Of a DNA stretch of 64,000 nt, positions 38,482-47,098 are shown piece after piece (positions within the stretch are counted from its first letter, which is position 1; the number at the start of each line of letters is the position of its first letter). Origin of the DNA: an uncultured Anaerolineae bacterium (lineage in GTDB: Bacteria > Chloroflexota > Anaerolineae > Aggregatilineales > Phototrophicaceae); the NCBI GenBank assembly GCA_937995825.1, contig CALKJO010000017.1, forward strand, positions 1 through 64,000, in the 5' to 3' direction. A program made the position numbers and the translations under genes. The notes beneath the pieces were generated by a model, which ran no database searches, was not told the DNA's origin, and was given only the letters and a program-made list of their open reading frames with translations.

Positions 38482-40179
38482 ATGATTTTAACTGGCGCTG
38501 AGATTATGTTAGAGTGTCTGCTCCGTGAAGGCGTAGACATTATGTTTGGGTATCCGGGTGGGGCGATCCTGCCTTTTTATGACGCGATGAGCAAATACCC
38601 GCAGATTAAGCATGTGCTGGTGCGGCATGAACAAGGCGCATGTCATATGGCGGATGGCTATGCCAGAGCGACAGGCAAAGTCGGTGTGGCGGTCGCCACC
38701 AGCGGACCCGGCGCCACCAATTTGGTCACTGGCATTGCAACCGCGATGATGGACTCCTCGCCGATTGTCTGCATCACCGGTCAGGTTCCGCGCAGTGTAA
38801 TTGGTTCGGACGCTTTTCAGGAAACCGACGTGACGGGTATCACCCTGCCGATCACTAAGCACAATTACCTGGTCTCCGACATCAGCGAACTGGCGTATGT
38901 CATGCGTGAGGCGTTTTATATCGCCCGCTCTGGACGACCGGGTCCGGTGCTGATCGATGTGCCGAAGGATGTTCAGAACCAGAAAACCGAGTTTGTCTAT
39001 CCTGAGGGACCCATCCGTCTGCCAGGTTACGTGCCTCCGAGCAGCGGCGTCGAGAATGATATTCAGGCGGCGGTCGAGCTGATCAATCAGGCGGAACGCC
39101 CGATCATTCTGGCAGGCGCGGGCATCGGCAAATCGGGCGCATCCGAGGCGCTGCGAGCGCTTGCGGAAAAAGCGCAGATCCCCGTCGCGCTGACGCTGCT
39201 CGGTAAAGGCGGCATGTCGGAGAATCATCCGCTGACTTTGGGGATGATGGGGATGCACGGCGAAGCAGCAGTCAACTACGCCATTCAGGAAGCCGATCTG
39301 CTGATCGCGCTTGGAATGCGCTTCGACGACCGCGTAACCGGCAATCTCAAGACCTATGCGCCCAAAGCCAAAAAGATTCACGTCGATATCGACCCGTCGG
39401 AGATCAACAAGAATGTTCGCGTGAATGTCGGCATCGCTGGCGATGTAAAAACTGTCATCGAGCAGCTCCTGCCTGGCGTGAAGGAGAACTCGCATCCGGC
39501 ATGGCTCAATACCATCCGCGACTGGCAGGAGGACTCTGATGAGCGCGACATTATCAACCGCGATACCGGCGGACGCCTGCTGGCAGCGCAGGTGATTCAC
39601 GACCTTTGGCAGATCACGGGCGGGAATGCGATCACTGCGACCGATGTCGGTCAGCATCAGATGCTCGAGGCGCAGTATTATCCGCACCTGCGCCCGCAAA
39701 CCCTGATCACGTCCGGCGGCTTAGGCACGATGGGCTTCGGGCTTCCGGCTGCGATTGGCGCGAAATTTGGGCGTCCTAATGAAGAGGTGTGGGCAATTGC
39801 AGGTGACGGCGGCTTCCAGATGACGATGTGCGAGCTGGCGACAGCGGCGCAGGAAGGCTTGGACATCAATATTGCCGTTGTCAACAACGGCTTTCTGGGA
39901 ATGGTTCGCCAGTGGCAGGAACTCTTCCATGAGTCGCGTTACAACTCAACACCCATGTTCAATCCTGACTTTGTGCGGCTCGCGGAGGCGTTTGGCATCC
40001 CAGCGCGGCGGGTCACCAAGCGCGAAGAAGTTGCCGATGCGGTCAATTTCGCGCGCAGCATCCAGGGTCCTGCCTTGATCGAATTTGTCGTCGAGAAAGA
40101 AGACATGGTCTATCCGATGGTTCCCGCTGGCGGTGACCTGCACGCGATGATCCGCCGCCCGAAACCGAACGAGGAGTAA
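38482..40179 (+). CDS. ilvB: acetolactate synthase large subunit
   Basis: 565-residue ThDP-dependent catalytic subunit that condenses two pyruvates, or pyruvate with 2-oxobutyrate. YPGGAILPFYDA and the ThDP-activating Glu in VRHEQGACHMADGYARATGK are seen; the C-terminal ThDP/Mg motif is GDGGFQMTMCELATAAQEGLDINIAVVNNG, with MVRQWQELF of true acetohydroxy acid synthases. Seven bases after ilvE and four bases before ilvN. Confidence 0.97.
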   Translation: MILTGAEIMLECLLREGVDIMFGYPGGAILPFYDAMSKYPQIKHVLVRHEQGACHMADGYARATGKVGVAVATSGPGATNLVTGIATAMMDSSPIVCITGQVPRSVIGSDAFQETDVTGITLPITKHNYLVSDISELAYVMREAFYIARSGRPGPVLIDVPKDVQNQKTEFVYPEGPIRLPGYVPPSSGVENDIQAAVELINQAERPIILAGAGIGKSGASEALRALAEKAQIPVALTLLGKGGMSENHPLTLGMMGMHGEAAVNYAIQEADLLIALGMRFDDRVTGNLKTYAPKAKKIHVDIDPSEINKNVRVNVGIAGDVKTVIEQLLPGVKENSHPAWLNTIRDWQEDSDERDIINRDTGGRLLAAQVIHDLWQITGGNAITATDVGQHQMLEAQYYPHLRPQTLITSGGLGTMGFGLPAAIGAKFGRPNEEVWAIAGDGGFQMTMCELATAAQEGLDINIAVVNNGFLGMVRQWQELFHESRYNSTPMFNPDFVRLAEAFGIPARRVTKREEVADAVNFARSIQGPALIEFVVEKEDMVYPMVPAGGDLHAMIRRPKPNEE

Positions 40180-40183
40180 CCTC

Positions 40184-40747
40184 ATGGCTGAGCCAGTTTC
40201 CAAAAATCATATCGTGTCGGCGCTTGTTGAGAACAAGCCCGGCGTGCTGAATCGAGTCGCTAGCCTGTTTCGCCGTCGCAATTTCAACATCAACAGTCTG
40301 ACCGTCGGGCGCACCCACCGCCCGCACATCTCGCGGATGACGATCACGGTTGACGCGACGCGCCAGGATGCACGGCGAATCCAAGCGAATCTGTACAAGC
40401 TGATCAACGTCATTCGAGTCGAAGTGGTGTCCAATGAGCCGCATGTCAGCCGTGACTTGGCGCTGATCAAGGTGCGCAGCGATGACGCCGACTCGCGCAA
40501 TCAGCTTACCGAGCTGTGCGAGCGTTTTCCGGCGCGCATCGTCGATATCGGTCCGAAGGTCGCTATTGTCGAGATCACGGCTCAGGAAGATTTAGTGCAG
40601 GCGTTCATCAACGCGGTTGAGCCGATTGGGATCGTCGAAATGGTGCGCACTGGCGTAGTCGCGATGGGGCGCGGTGTGCGCATCCTCGACACCGACTATG
40701 AGCCAGCCGTCCCCCAGCCTAGTGGGAGCATTCAGCACGTCTATTGA
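40184..40747 (+). CDS. ilvN: acetolactate synthase regulatory subunit
   Basis: 187-residue small subunit with an N-terminal ACT domain (HIVSALVENKPGVLNRVASLFRRRNFNINSLTV) that binds valine for feedback inhibition, then the IlvN C-terminal domain (FPARIVDIGPKVAIVEITA). Length is that of the long-type small subunit (IlvH-like). Directly follows ilvB. Confidence 0.96.
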   Translation: MAEPVSKNHIVSALVENKPGVLNRVASLFRRRNFNINSLTVGRTHRPHISRMTITVDATRQDARRIQANLYKLINVIRVEVVSNEPHVSRDLALIKVRSDDADSRNQLTELCERFPARIVDIGPKVAIVEITAQEDLVQAFINAVEPIGIVEMVRTGVVAMGRGVRILDTDYEPAVPQPSGSIQHVY

Positions 40748-40762
40748 GATAGGCTTGATCGT

Positions 40763-40811
40763 CTTCGGGGCAGCCACGGACGCTGCTCTGAAGGCTTGAT
40801 TTTTATTTTTG
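40763..40811 (+). terminator. intra-operon terminator-like hairpin between ilvN and ilvC
   Basis: CTTCGGGGCAGC (40763-40774) pairs with GCTGCTCTGAAG (40782-40793), 12 pairs with two G-U, 7-base loop; after six bases comes TTTTTATTTTT. An AGGCTTGAT direct repeat flanks the stem (40751 and 40792). Could reduce or time ilvC expression. Confidence 0.6.
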
Positions 40812-40832
40812 TGCGCGTAGGGAGAACACTTC

Positions 40833-41843
40833 ATGGCAGTAATGTATTACGACAAAGACGCCGATCTGTCGCTCTTGGATGGCAAGACGATTGCGGTGAT
40901 CGGATATGGCAGCCAGGGGCATGCGCACGCGCTCAATGCGCGAGACAGCGGCATGAACGTGATCATCGGATTGTATGAGGGCAGCAAGAGCGCCGAGAAA
41001 GCGCGGGCGGATGGATTTACCGTCATGACCGTGGCGGAAGCGACCCGAAACGCTGACATCATCATGATCCTCATCCATGATACGTTGCAGGCAAAAGTCT
41101 ATGCCGAGTCGATTGCGGATAACCTCAAGCCTGGCTCCATGCTGATGTTTGCGCACGGCTTCAATATCCACTATAAGCAAATTCAGCCGCCCGCTAACAT
41201 CGACGTGACAATGGTCGCGCCGAAAGCGCCGGGTCACCGTGTCCGTGAGGTGTTCACTGAAGGGGCAGGCACGCCGGGCTTGATCGCTGTTCATCAGGAC
41301 GCAACCGGTCAGGCGCGAGCGCTGGCATTGGCATACGCGCGGGCGATTGGCTGCACTCGCGCAGGTGTGATCGAGACGACGTTCAAGGAAGAAACTGAAA
41401 CCGATCTGTTCGGCGAACAGACCGTTTTATGCGGCGGCGTCACAGCGCTAATTCGCGCGGCTTTTGAGACGCTGGTCAAGGCGGGTTATCAACCCGAGAT
41501 CGCCTATTTTGAATGCCTGCATGAACTCAAGCTGATCGTCGATCTGATGTACGAGGGCGGCTTGTCGTACATGTGGTACAGCGTCAGTGACACAGCGGAA
41601 TACGGTGGTTACGTCACCGGCGATATGATCGAAAGTGAGATCAAGGAGTCGTTCTCCGGCGTGCTGACAGCGATTCAGGATGGATCGTTTGCGCAGCGCT
41701 GGATTCAGGAAAATGCGAACGGACAGCCGGAATTCCGCGCGCGCCGGCGAGCCGAGCATGAGCTGCTGATCGAAAAAGTCGGCGCGGAGCTGCGCCCAAT
41801 GATGTCGTTCCTCAAAGCCAAAACCGTTCGTCAAGAGTCATAA
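40833..41843 (+). CDS. ilvC: ketol-acid reductoisomerase (class I)
   Basis: 336-residue enzyme converting acetolactate to dihydroxyisovalerate with NAD(P)H and Mg. [20 protein letters not shown] is the coenzyme fold and [21 protein letters not shown] holds the metal-binding acids. In the loop after the second strand the sequence is GLYEGSKS, with Tyr-Glu where NADPH enzymes usually have Arg, so coenzyme choice is uncertain. GGGAG nine bases before the start. Confidence 0.96.
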   Translation: MAVMYYDKDADLSLLDGKTIAVIGYGSQGHAHALNARDSGMNVIIGLYEGSKSAEKARADGFTVMTVAEATRNADIIMILIHDTLQAKVYAESIADNLKPGSMLMFAHGFNIHYKQIQPPANIDVTMVAPKAPGHRVREVFTEGAGTPGLIAVHQDATGQARALALAYARAIGCTRAGVIETTFKEETETDLFGEQTVLCGGVTALIRAAFETLVKAGYQPEIAYFECLHELKLIVDLMYEGGLSYMWYSVSDTAEYGGYVTGDMIESEIKESFSGVLTAIQDGSFAQRWIQENANGQPEFRARRRAEHELLIEKVGAELRPMMSFLKAKTVRQES

Positions 41844-41870
41844 GCGAGTGCAGATATATAACCTGGGGAA

Positions 41871-41957
41871 AGGGGGTGATCCGATTGGTAGAAGATGGGC
41901 TTAGCGATCTAAACGACCTTTGTTTAACCAATCTGAATGATGAAAGGATCACCCTCC
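41871..41957 (+). promoter_or_regulatory. structured leuA leader with SD / anti-SD-like stem
   Basis: GGGTGATCC (41874-41882) pairs perfectly with GGATCACCC (41946-41954), extended by G-U and G-C; GATTGGT (41883-41889) pairs with ACCAATC (41927-41933) stacked on it. The 5' arm AAAGGGGGTGATCC matches the full 16S anti-SD complement at 12 of 13 positions; the 3' arm resembles the 16S rRNA 3' tail with one inserted C and covers the leuA ribosome binding site AAGGAT. Confidence 0.6.
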
Positions 41958-41977
41958 AATGGCACGCCGACCTATAG
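41885..41977 (+). CDS. Leu-rich leader ORF overlapping leuA
   Basis: 30-codon ORF from a TTG placed eight bases after AGGGGG (an in-frame GTG at 41876 lies inside that ribosome binding site). Seven Leu codons of six different kinds (CTT, CTA, TTA, CTG, CTC) occur; the middle reads [17 protein letters not shown]. It ends with TAG at 41975-41977, inside leuA in another frame. The frame runs through a stem that hides the leuA ribosome binding site. Whether it is translated is unknown. Confidence 0.4.
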   Translation: MVEDGLSDLNDLCLTNLNDERITLQWHADL

Positions 41978-43563
41978 ATGAAAACGTAGTTCTGATTTTC
42001 GATACAACGCTGCGCGATGGCGAGCAAAGCCCTGGCGCAACGCTGAGCAGCGCGGAAAAGCTGGAGATCGCGCGGCAGCTTGCGCGCTTGGGCGTTGATA
42101 TCATTGAGGCGGGGTTTCCCGCTGCATCACCTGATGATCTGGCTGCAGTTCAGCGCATCGCTCGCGAAGTTGGGACAAAGGACGGACCGACTATCGCCGG
42201 ACTTGCGCGCGCGGTTGAAAAAGACATCCTCACTTGCTGGGAGGGCGTCAAGGACGCTTATTATCCGCGCATCCACACGTTTCTCGGCACAAGCGACATT
42301 CATCTGAAATATCAGACCGGTCTGACGCGCGCGCAGGCGCTCGATGTCATCCGCAAGGCGGTGACGCTGGCGCGCAGCCTATGCGACGATGTCGAATTCA
42401 GCCCGATGGACGCTGGGCGAACCGATCCGGCATTCTTAGTCGAGGTCTGCGCGCTAGCGGTCGAGTGCGGCGCGACGACGCTCAACATTCCCGATACAGT
42501 AGGCTATGTCACGCCGAACGAATGGTATGAAACGATTGCCAATCTGATCGCCGAAACGCCTGGCGCAGGTCCTGGCAGCGGGATCATCTGGTCGATGCAC
42601 TGTCATAATGATCTGGGGCTGGCGACCGCGAATACGCTGGCAGGGATTCGCGCTGGGGCGCGGCAGGCGGAAGTCACGATCAATGGGATCGGCGAGCGCG
42701 CTGGCAACACCAGCCTGGAAGAGGTTGTGATGGCGCTGCAAACGCGCAGCCCCTATTACAAGCTGCGCACCAATATCAACACGCGCGAACTGGTCAAAAC
42801 CAGTCGGATGGTCAGCAATTATACCGGCATTCATGTCCAGCCAAACAAGGCGATTGTAGGCAGCAATGCGTTTGCGCATGAGGCGGGGATTCATCAGGAT
42901 GGGATGCTGAAAAATGCTTCCACATATGAAATCATGACGCCTGAGAGCGTCGGCTGGACGCAGAGCCGGTTGGTGTTGGGCAAACACAGCGGACGCCATG
43001 CGCTGAAGGTGCGGCTGGAAGAGCTGGGCTATAACTTGGACAAAGATGCGCTCAACCAAGTCTTCAGTCGGTTCAAGGTGCTTGCTGATGCCAAGAAAAA
43101 TGTCACCGATGCCGATCTGCAGGCGCTGATGGCGGATGAGTTTCACAAGCCACAGGAATTTTACCGCCTTGTTGACATTCAGGTTACCTGCGGCACGATG
43201 GGAATGCCGACCGCGACAGCGAAAATCGCCGATCCGGACGGCAATGAACATATTGTCGCAGCAGTCGGTGTCGGACCGGTCGATGCGTGCTATCGCGCTG
43301 TCGATCAGGTGGTGAAGATGCCCAACACGCTGACGGAGTACAGCGTTCACAGCGTTACTGAGGGCATCGACGCGCTCGGTGAGGTAACAGTGCGGATTTC
43401 GACGCCGGATGGCTCGCGTTCATTCGGCGGCTACGGCGCGGACAGCGACATTGTCGTATCAAGTGTTAAAGCATATCTGGCGGCACTGAATCGGATGATT
43501 GCAGGTGTTGGAACGGGGCAGTTCAAGCCAGAAGGCGAAGCCGCCACCGTGGAGTTGAAATGA
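41959..43563 (+). CDS. leuA: 2-isopropylmalate synthase
   Basis: 534-residue enzyme condensing 2-oxoisovalerate and acetyl-CoA, first step to leucine. [17 protein letters not shown] holds the metal-binding Asp and catalytic Arg; [37 protein letters not shown] is the metal/substrate signature. The C-terminal LeuA allosteric domain (about 400-520) is present, so leucine feedback is expected. Start codon preceded by AAGGAT at 11 bases within a stem. The sequence is the LeuA type, distinct from CimA downstream. Confidence 0.95.
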   Translation: MARRPIDENVVLIFDTTLRDGEQSPGATLSSAEKLEIARQLARLGVDIIEAGFPAASPDDLAAVQRIAREVGTKDGPTIAGLARAVEKDILTCWEGVKDAYYPRIHTFLGTSDIHLKYQTGLTRAQALDVIRKAVTLARSLCDDVEFSPMDAGRTDPAFLVEVCALAVECGATTLNIPDTVGYVTPNEWYETIANLIAETPGAGPGSGIIWSMHCHNDLGLATANTLAGIRAGARQAEVTINGIGERAGNTSLEEVVMALQTRSPYYKLRTNINTRELVKTSRMVSNYTGIHVQPNKAIVGSNAFAHEAGIHQDGMLKNASTYEIMTPESVGWTQSRLVLGKHSGRHALKVRLEELGYNLDKDALNQVFSRFKVLADAKKNVTDADLQALMADEFHKPQEFYRLVDIQVTCGTMGMPTATAKIADPDGNEHIVAAVGVGPVDACYRAVDQVVKMPNTLTEYSVHSVTEGIDALGEVTVRISTPDGSRSFGGYGADSDIVVSSVKAYLAALNRMIAGVGTGQFKPEGEAATVELK

Positions 43564-43588
43564 AGTTCTCAAATTGGGTGAAAGATCG

Positions 43589-45019
43589 ATGACCGCGCAA
43601 ACGCTTTTCGAGAAAGTCTGGAATCAACATATCGTGCAGCCCGGCGGTGAAGGGCTGCCAGCGGTGCTGTATATCGACCTGCACTTGGTGCATGAGGTGA
43701 CTTCACCGCAGGCGTTCACCCTACTGCGTGAAAAGGGATTGAAAGTCCGCCGACCGGATAAGACGCTGGCGACGATGGATCACAGCACGCCGACGACGCC
43801 GCGCGGCATAGACGGCGTGATTCCGGTCACGGACGCGCAGGCAGCGGCGCAGCTTGAAGTAATGCGCAAGAACGCCGCCGATTTCGGCATCCCTCTTTAC
43901 GATCTCGGCACGCGCAATCAGGGTATCGTCCATGTGATCGGACCTGAACAAGGGCTGACTCAGCCCGGCATGACGATTGTCTGCGGCGACAGCCATACCA
44001 GCACGCACGGCGCGTTCGGCGCGCTCGCCTTTGGCATCGGCACAAGCGAAGTGGCGCATGTGCTGGCGACTCAATGTCTGCTGCAGTACAAACCGAAGAC
44101 GATGGCGGTGCGGGTCGATGGTCGGCTGCATCCTGGCGTCACGGCGAAAGACATCATTCTCGCCATTATCGCTAAGATCGGCGTAGGCGGGGGGACGGGC
44201 TACGTTTTTGAGTACATGGGTGAAGCGATCCGAGCGCTGTCGATGGAAGGGCGCATGACGATCTGCAACATGTCGATTGAAGGGGGCGCGCGCGCTGGCA
44301 TGGTCTCGCCGGATGAGACGACCTTTGAGTGGGTGGCGGGGCGTCCCTATGCGCCAAAAGGCGCGGACTGGGATCGCGCCTTGGCGCGCTGGCGGACGCT
44401 GCCGACCGACGACGGCGCGGTATTTGACAACGAAGTTGTCCTCGATGCGGATCAACTGACACCGATGATCACCTACGGCACGAATCCTGGCATGGGGATG
44501 CCGATCACAGCGACAGTGCCTGATCCGGATCAGGTGGGCGATGTCAGCGCGAAGATGGCGCTCGACAAAGCCCTTAAATACATGGATTTGCAGCCCGGTC
44601 AGCCGCTCCTGGGCAAGCCTGTTGATGTCGTGTTCATCGGAAGCTGCACTAACTCGCGCATTGGCGATCTGCGCGAGGCGGCGCGGCTGATGCGCGGTCG
44701 CAAGGTTGCAGATGGCGTGCGTGTGATGGTAGTGCCGGGTTCGCAGCAGGTGAAGGCGCAGGCGGAAGCCGAAGGGTTGGATCGGATATTCAAGGAGGCT
44801 GGGGCAGAGTGGCGCGAAGCGGGCTGCTCAATGTGCATCGCCATGAACGGCGATCAGCTCGCGCCAGGACAGTATGCAATCAGCACCAGCAACCGCAATT
44901 TTGAGGGTCGTCAGGGCAAGGGCGGGCGCACTTTCCTCGCCAGCCCGCTGACAGCGGCGGCAACCGCGATCAACGGCGTGATCACCGATCCGCGCCAGCT
45001 CGTTCTGGAGATGGCTTGA
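43589..45019 (+). CDS. leuC: 3-isopropylmalate dehydratase large subunit
   Basis: 476-residue aconitase-family subunit carrying a [4Fe-4S] cluster. Cluster cysteines are in [14 protein letters not shown] and [38 protein letters not shown] is the substrate signature. ATG at 43589 ([11 protein letters not shown]) is preferred over TTG 43574. Works with LeuD on isopropylmalate and, in this operon, on citramalate. One base separates it from leuD. Confidence 0.95.
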   Translation: MTAQTLFEKVWNQHIVQPGGEGLPAVLYIDLHLVHEVTSPQAFTLLREKGLKVRRPDKTLATMDHSTPTTPRGIDGVIPVTDAQAAAQLEVMRKNAADFGIPLYDLGTRNQGIVHVIGPEQGLTQPGMTIVCGDSHTSTHGAFGALAFGIGTSEVAHVLATQCLLQYKPKTMAVRVDGRLHPGVTAKDIILAIIAKIGVGGGTGYVFEYMGEAIRALSMEGRMTICNMSIEGGARAGMVSPDETTFEWVAGRPYAPKGADWDRALARWRTLPTDDGAVFDNEVVLDADQLTPMITYGTNPGMGMPITATVPDPDQVGDVSAKMALDKALKYMDLQPGQPLLGKPVDVVFIGSCTNSRIGDLREAARLMRGRKVADGVRVMVVPGSQQVKAQAEAEGLDRIFKEAGAEWREAGCSMCIAMNGDQLAPGQYAISTSNRNFEGRQGKGGRTFLASPLTAAATAINGVITDPRQLVLEMA

Positions 45020-45020
45020 T

Positions 45021-45629
45021 ATGGAACCGATCCGGAAATTTAGCGGCAGGCTTGTCCCGCTGCCGATCAATGATATCGACACCGATCAGATCATCCCGGC
45101 ACGCTATCTTAAGGTGACAGACAAAGCCGGACTTGGCGCAGCGTGCTTCACCGACTGGCGCTATGAAGCCGATGGCACGCCAAAGCCAGACTTCATCATG
45201 AACCAACCTGAATATCAGGGGGGAACGATCTTGATTGGCGGACATAACTTTGGCTGCGGCAGTTCTCGCGAACATGCGCCGTGGGCGCTGATGGGCGCGG
45301 GCTTCAAGGCGGTGATCAGCACCTATTTCGCCGACATTTTCCGCAACAACGCGCTCAAAAACGGGCTGCTTCCGATTGTCGTCGATGAGGCGACCCATCG
45401 GCAGTTGATCAGCTTGGCTCAGGAAGACCCGCAGACGCAGGTCACCGTCGATCTGGCGACTCAGACGCTGACTCTGCCTGATGGACGGGCGGTGACGTTC
45501 CCGATTGATGCGTTTTCGAAAGAGTGTCTGCTCAAAGGGGTCGATCAGCTTGGCTTTCTGCTCGATCTGGAAGCGGAGATCGCGCATTACGAGCGTGAAA
45601 ACCCCGCGCGCGTCAATACGTTAGGTTAG
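45021..45629 (+). CDS. leuD: 3-isopropylmalate dehydratase small subunit
   Basis: 202-residue swivelling domain partner of Leu[17 protein letters not shown] and [28 protein letters not shown] are the family signatures. Length is typical of the bacterial form. Confidence 0.95.
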   Translation: MEPIRKFSGRLVPLPINDIDTDQIIPARYLKVTDKAGLGAACFTDWRYEADGTPKPDFIMNQPEYQGGTILIGGHNFGCGSSREHAPWALMGAGFKAVISTYFADIFRNNALKNGLLPIVVDEATHRQLISLAQEDPQTQVTVDLATQTLTLPDGRAVTFPIDAFSKECLLKGVDQLGFLLDLEAEIAHYERENPARVNTLG

Positions 45630-45633
45630 TGAT

Positions 45634-47091
45634 GTGAGCCAGACTCCGCAGACCATCCGCGGCTCTTGGTGGATCGGCGCTGCTGTGACCGCCCTGGTCA
45701 TCGCGCTGACACTGCCGGGTATTCGCGCCTGGTTTTACATCATCAACGAGTGGGAGATTGTGGAAGCGACGCCATACGAGGTGATCGCCCCTGCTGCGCG
45801 CCGGATCGAGGCTGACCTCGTCAATTTCGGGCGCTTCCGTCCGCTCTACTGGCTGATCTGGCACAGCCAGCGCAGCCTGATTCGGGATGATGTGCTGGTT
45901 TGGCATCTGGCTGCGGCGGGAATGGGTGTTGTGACCTGTCTGCTCCTGTTTGGCGCGCTGCGCCCGCTGGTGCGCGCGCCGCTGGCAGGGTTGGGCGTGC
46001 TGCTGCTCTTGTTTTATCCGCGCAGCGGCGCAATCTGGTACAACTTGGTGTATCAGGAGACCAGTGGGACGCTGCTGGTCGCGCTGGCGGGGTTTGCCGC
46101 AGTGCGGGGCGCGGTCAGCGGGCGGCGCGGGTGGGATGCGGTGTTTGCAGTGTCGGCGATCCTAGTCGGGTTCATCAAAGAAAACTACGCCCTGCTTCTG
46201 CCCGCTCTGATCGGCGCACGATTGACTCTTCAACTGCTCTATCACCGCCCAGTGAAAGCGGTGATGCCGGCGCTGTTCGCAGTGGGCATGTTCTTCATCG
46301 TCCTGATCGCTGTGATCGGCGTGATCTATCTGCGCAGTCCGCATGGCTATGGGCAGGTGATCGTCTCCGAACGCCCGATCTATCTCGACTCGCTGGCGCG
46401 CGTGCTGCTGCCTGCAGGCGTGATCGTCCCGGCTTCAGCGGCGGGTGTGATCTGGGCGCGCCGCAAGCCCCTGCTGACGCTGTGTGCGCTTGGCACGCTG
46501 GCGTTGTGGGTCATGCCGCAAGTCGGTCTATACAACGAGCGCATTCAGGAGCGCTTTCTCTATCCCGCTATCGTGGGTTCGGCGGCTGGGACAGTCATCG
46601 GTTTGTATATGCTGCGCCAGGTGCGATGGCGCGGCGCGGCTTGGGCGGTCTGGGCTGCAAGCTGTCTGCCATTTTTGCCGAATGTGCCTAGTCAGTGGAT
46701 GGATGCCGCCCACTTTGCGGACTCGACGTATCATCTTCAGTCCACAGTCGCAGCACTCACCGCGCTGGATGTGGAAAACATCGTGATTCAGATCGATCCG
46801 AAGGACAATTACGATCAGTATGAGGCTACCTATTCGGTGACTTTGTTTTTGCGACATGCCGGCTATGATGGCAGACTCGAACTGTATCATCCTCCGAATG
46901 TGCCGATGGAGATGCTGATCGGATATGTCGATAACGGCTTTTACAGTGCCGTCAACGGCGGACGACCTGCCGCGCCAACTGCCTACGTGATCCTCAATGC
47001 GGAGACACGCTGGGAGATCGCGCTGATCTGTCAGGTCGATCCATGTCCAGAACCGCCGATTTTGCTGTCAGACTCAGATGAGAGAGGATAG
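45634..47091 (+). CDS. polytopic membrane protein, GT-C-like, unknown function
   Basis: 485-residue integral membrane protein with about nine to ten hydrophobic segments and a C-terminal soluble part of roughly 120 residues. Topology (large first loop with acidic residues EWEIVEATPYEV, many helices, soluble tail) resembles GT-C glycosyltransferases of the ArnT/PMT kind, but I see no decisive motif. GTG start, four bases after leuD, and its end overlaps the region just before cimA. No role in leucine synthesis is known for such a protein; it may be inserted for co-expression only. Confidence 0.65.
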   Translation: MSQTPQTIRGSWWIGAAVTALVIALTLPGIRAWFYIINEWEIVEATPYEVIAPAARRIEADLVNFGRFRPLYWLIWHSQRSLIRDDVLVWHLAAAGMGVVTCLLLFGALRPLVRAPLAGLGVLLLLFYPRSGAIWYNLVYQETSGTLLVALAGFAAVRGAVSGRRGWDAVFAVSAILVGFIKENYALLLPALIGARLTLQLLYHRPVKAVMPALFAVGMFFIVLIAVIGVIYLRSPHGYGQVIVSERPIYLDSLARVLLPAGVIVPASAAGVIWARRKPLLTLCALGTLALWVMPQVGLYNERIQERFLYPAIVGSAAGTVIGLYMLRQVRWRGAAWAVWAASCLPFLPNVPSQWMDAAHFADSTYHLQSTVAALTALDVENIVIQIDPKDNYDQYEATYSVTLFLRHAGYDGRLELYHPPNVPMEMLIGYVDNGFYSAVNGGRPAAPTAYVILNAETRWEIALICQVDPCPEPPILLSDSDERG

Positions 47092-47098
47092 AGCCGCG

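Noticed and set aside
38509-39699. 396-codon open frame on the minus strand
   Set aside because: Lies fully opposite ilvB, which has complete family motifs; no homology sense and no ribosome binding site. GC-rich codon use produces such shadows.
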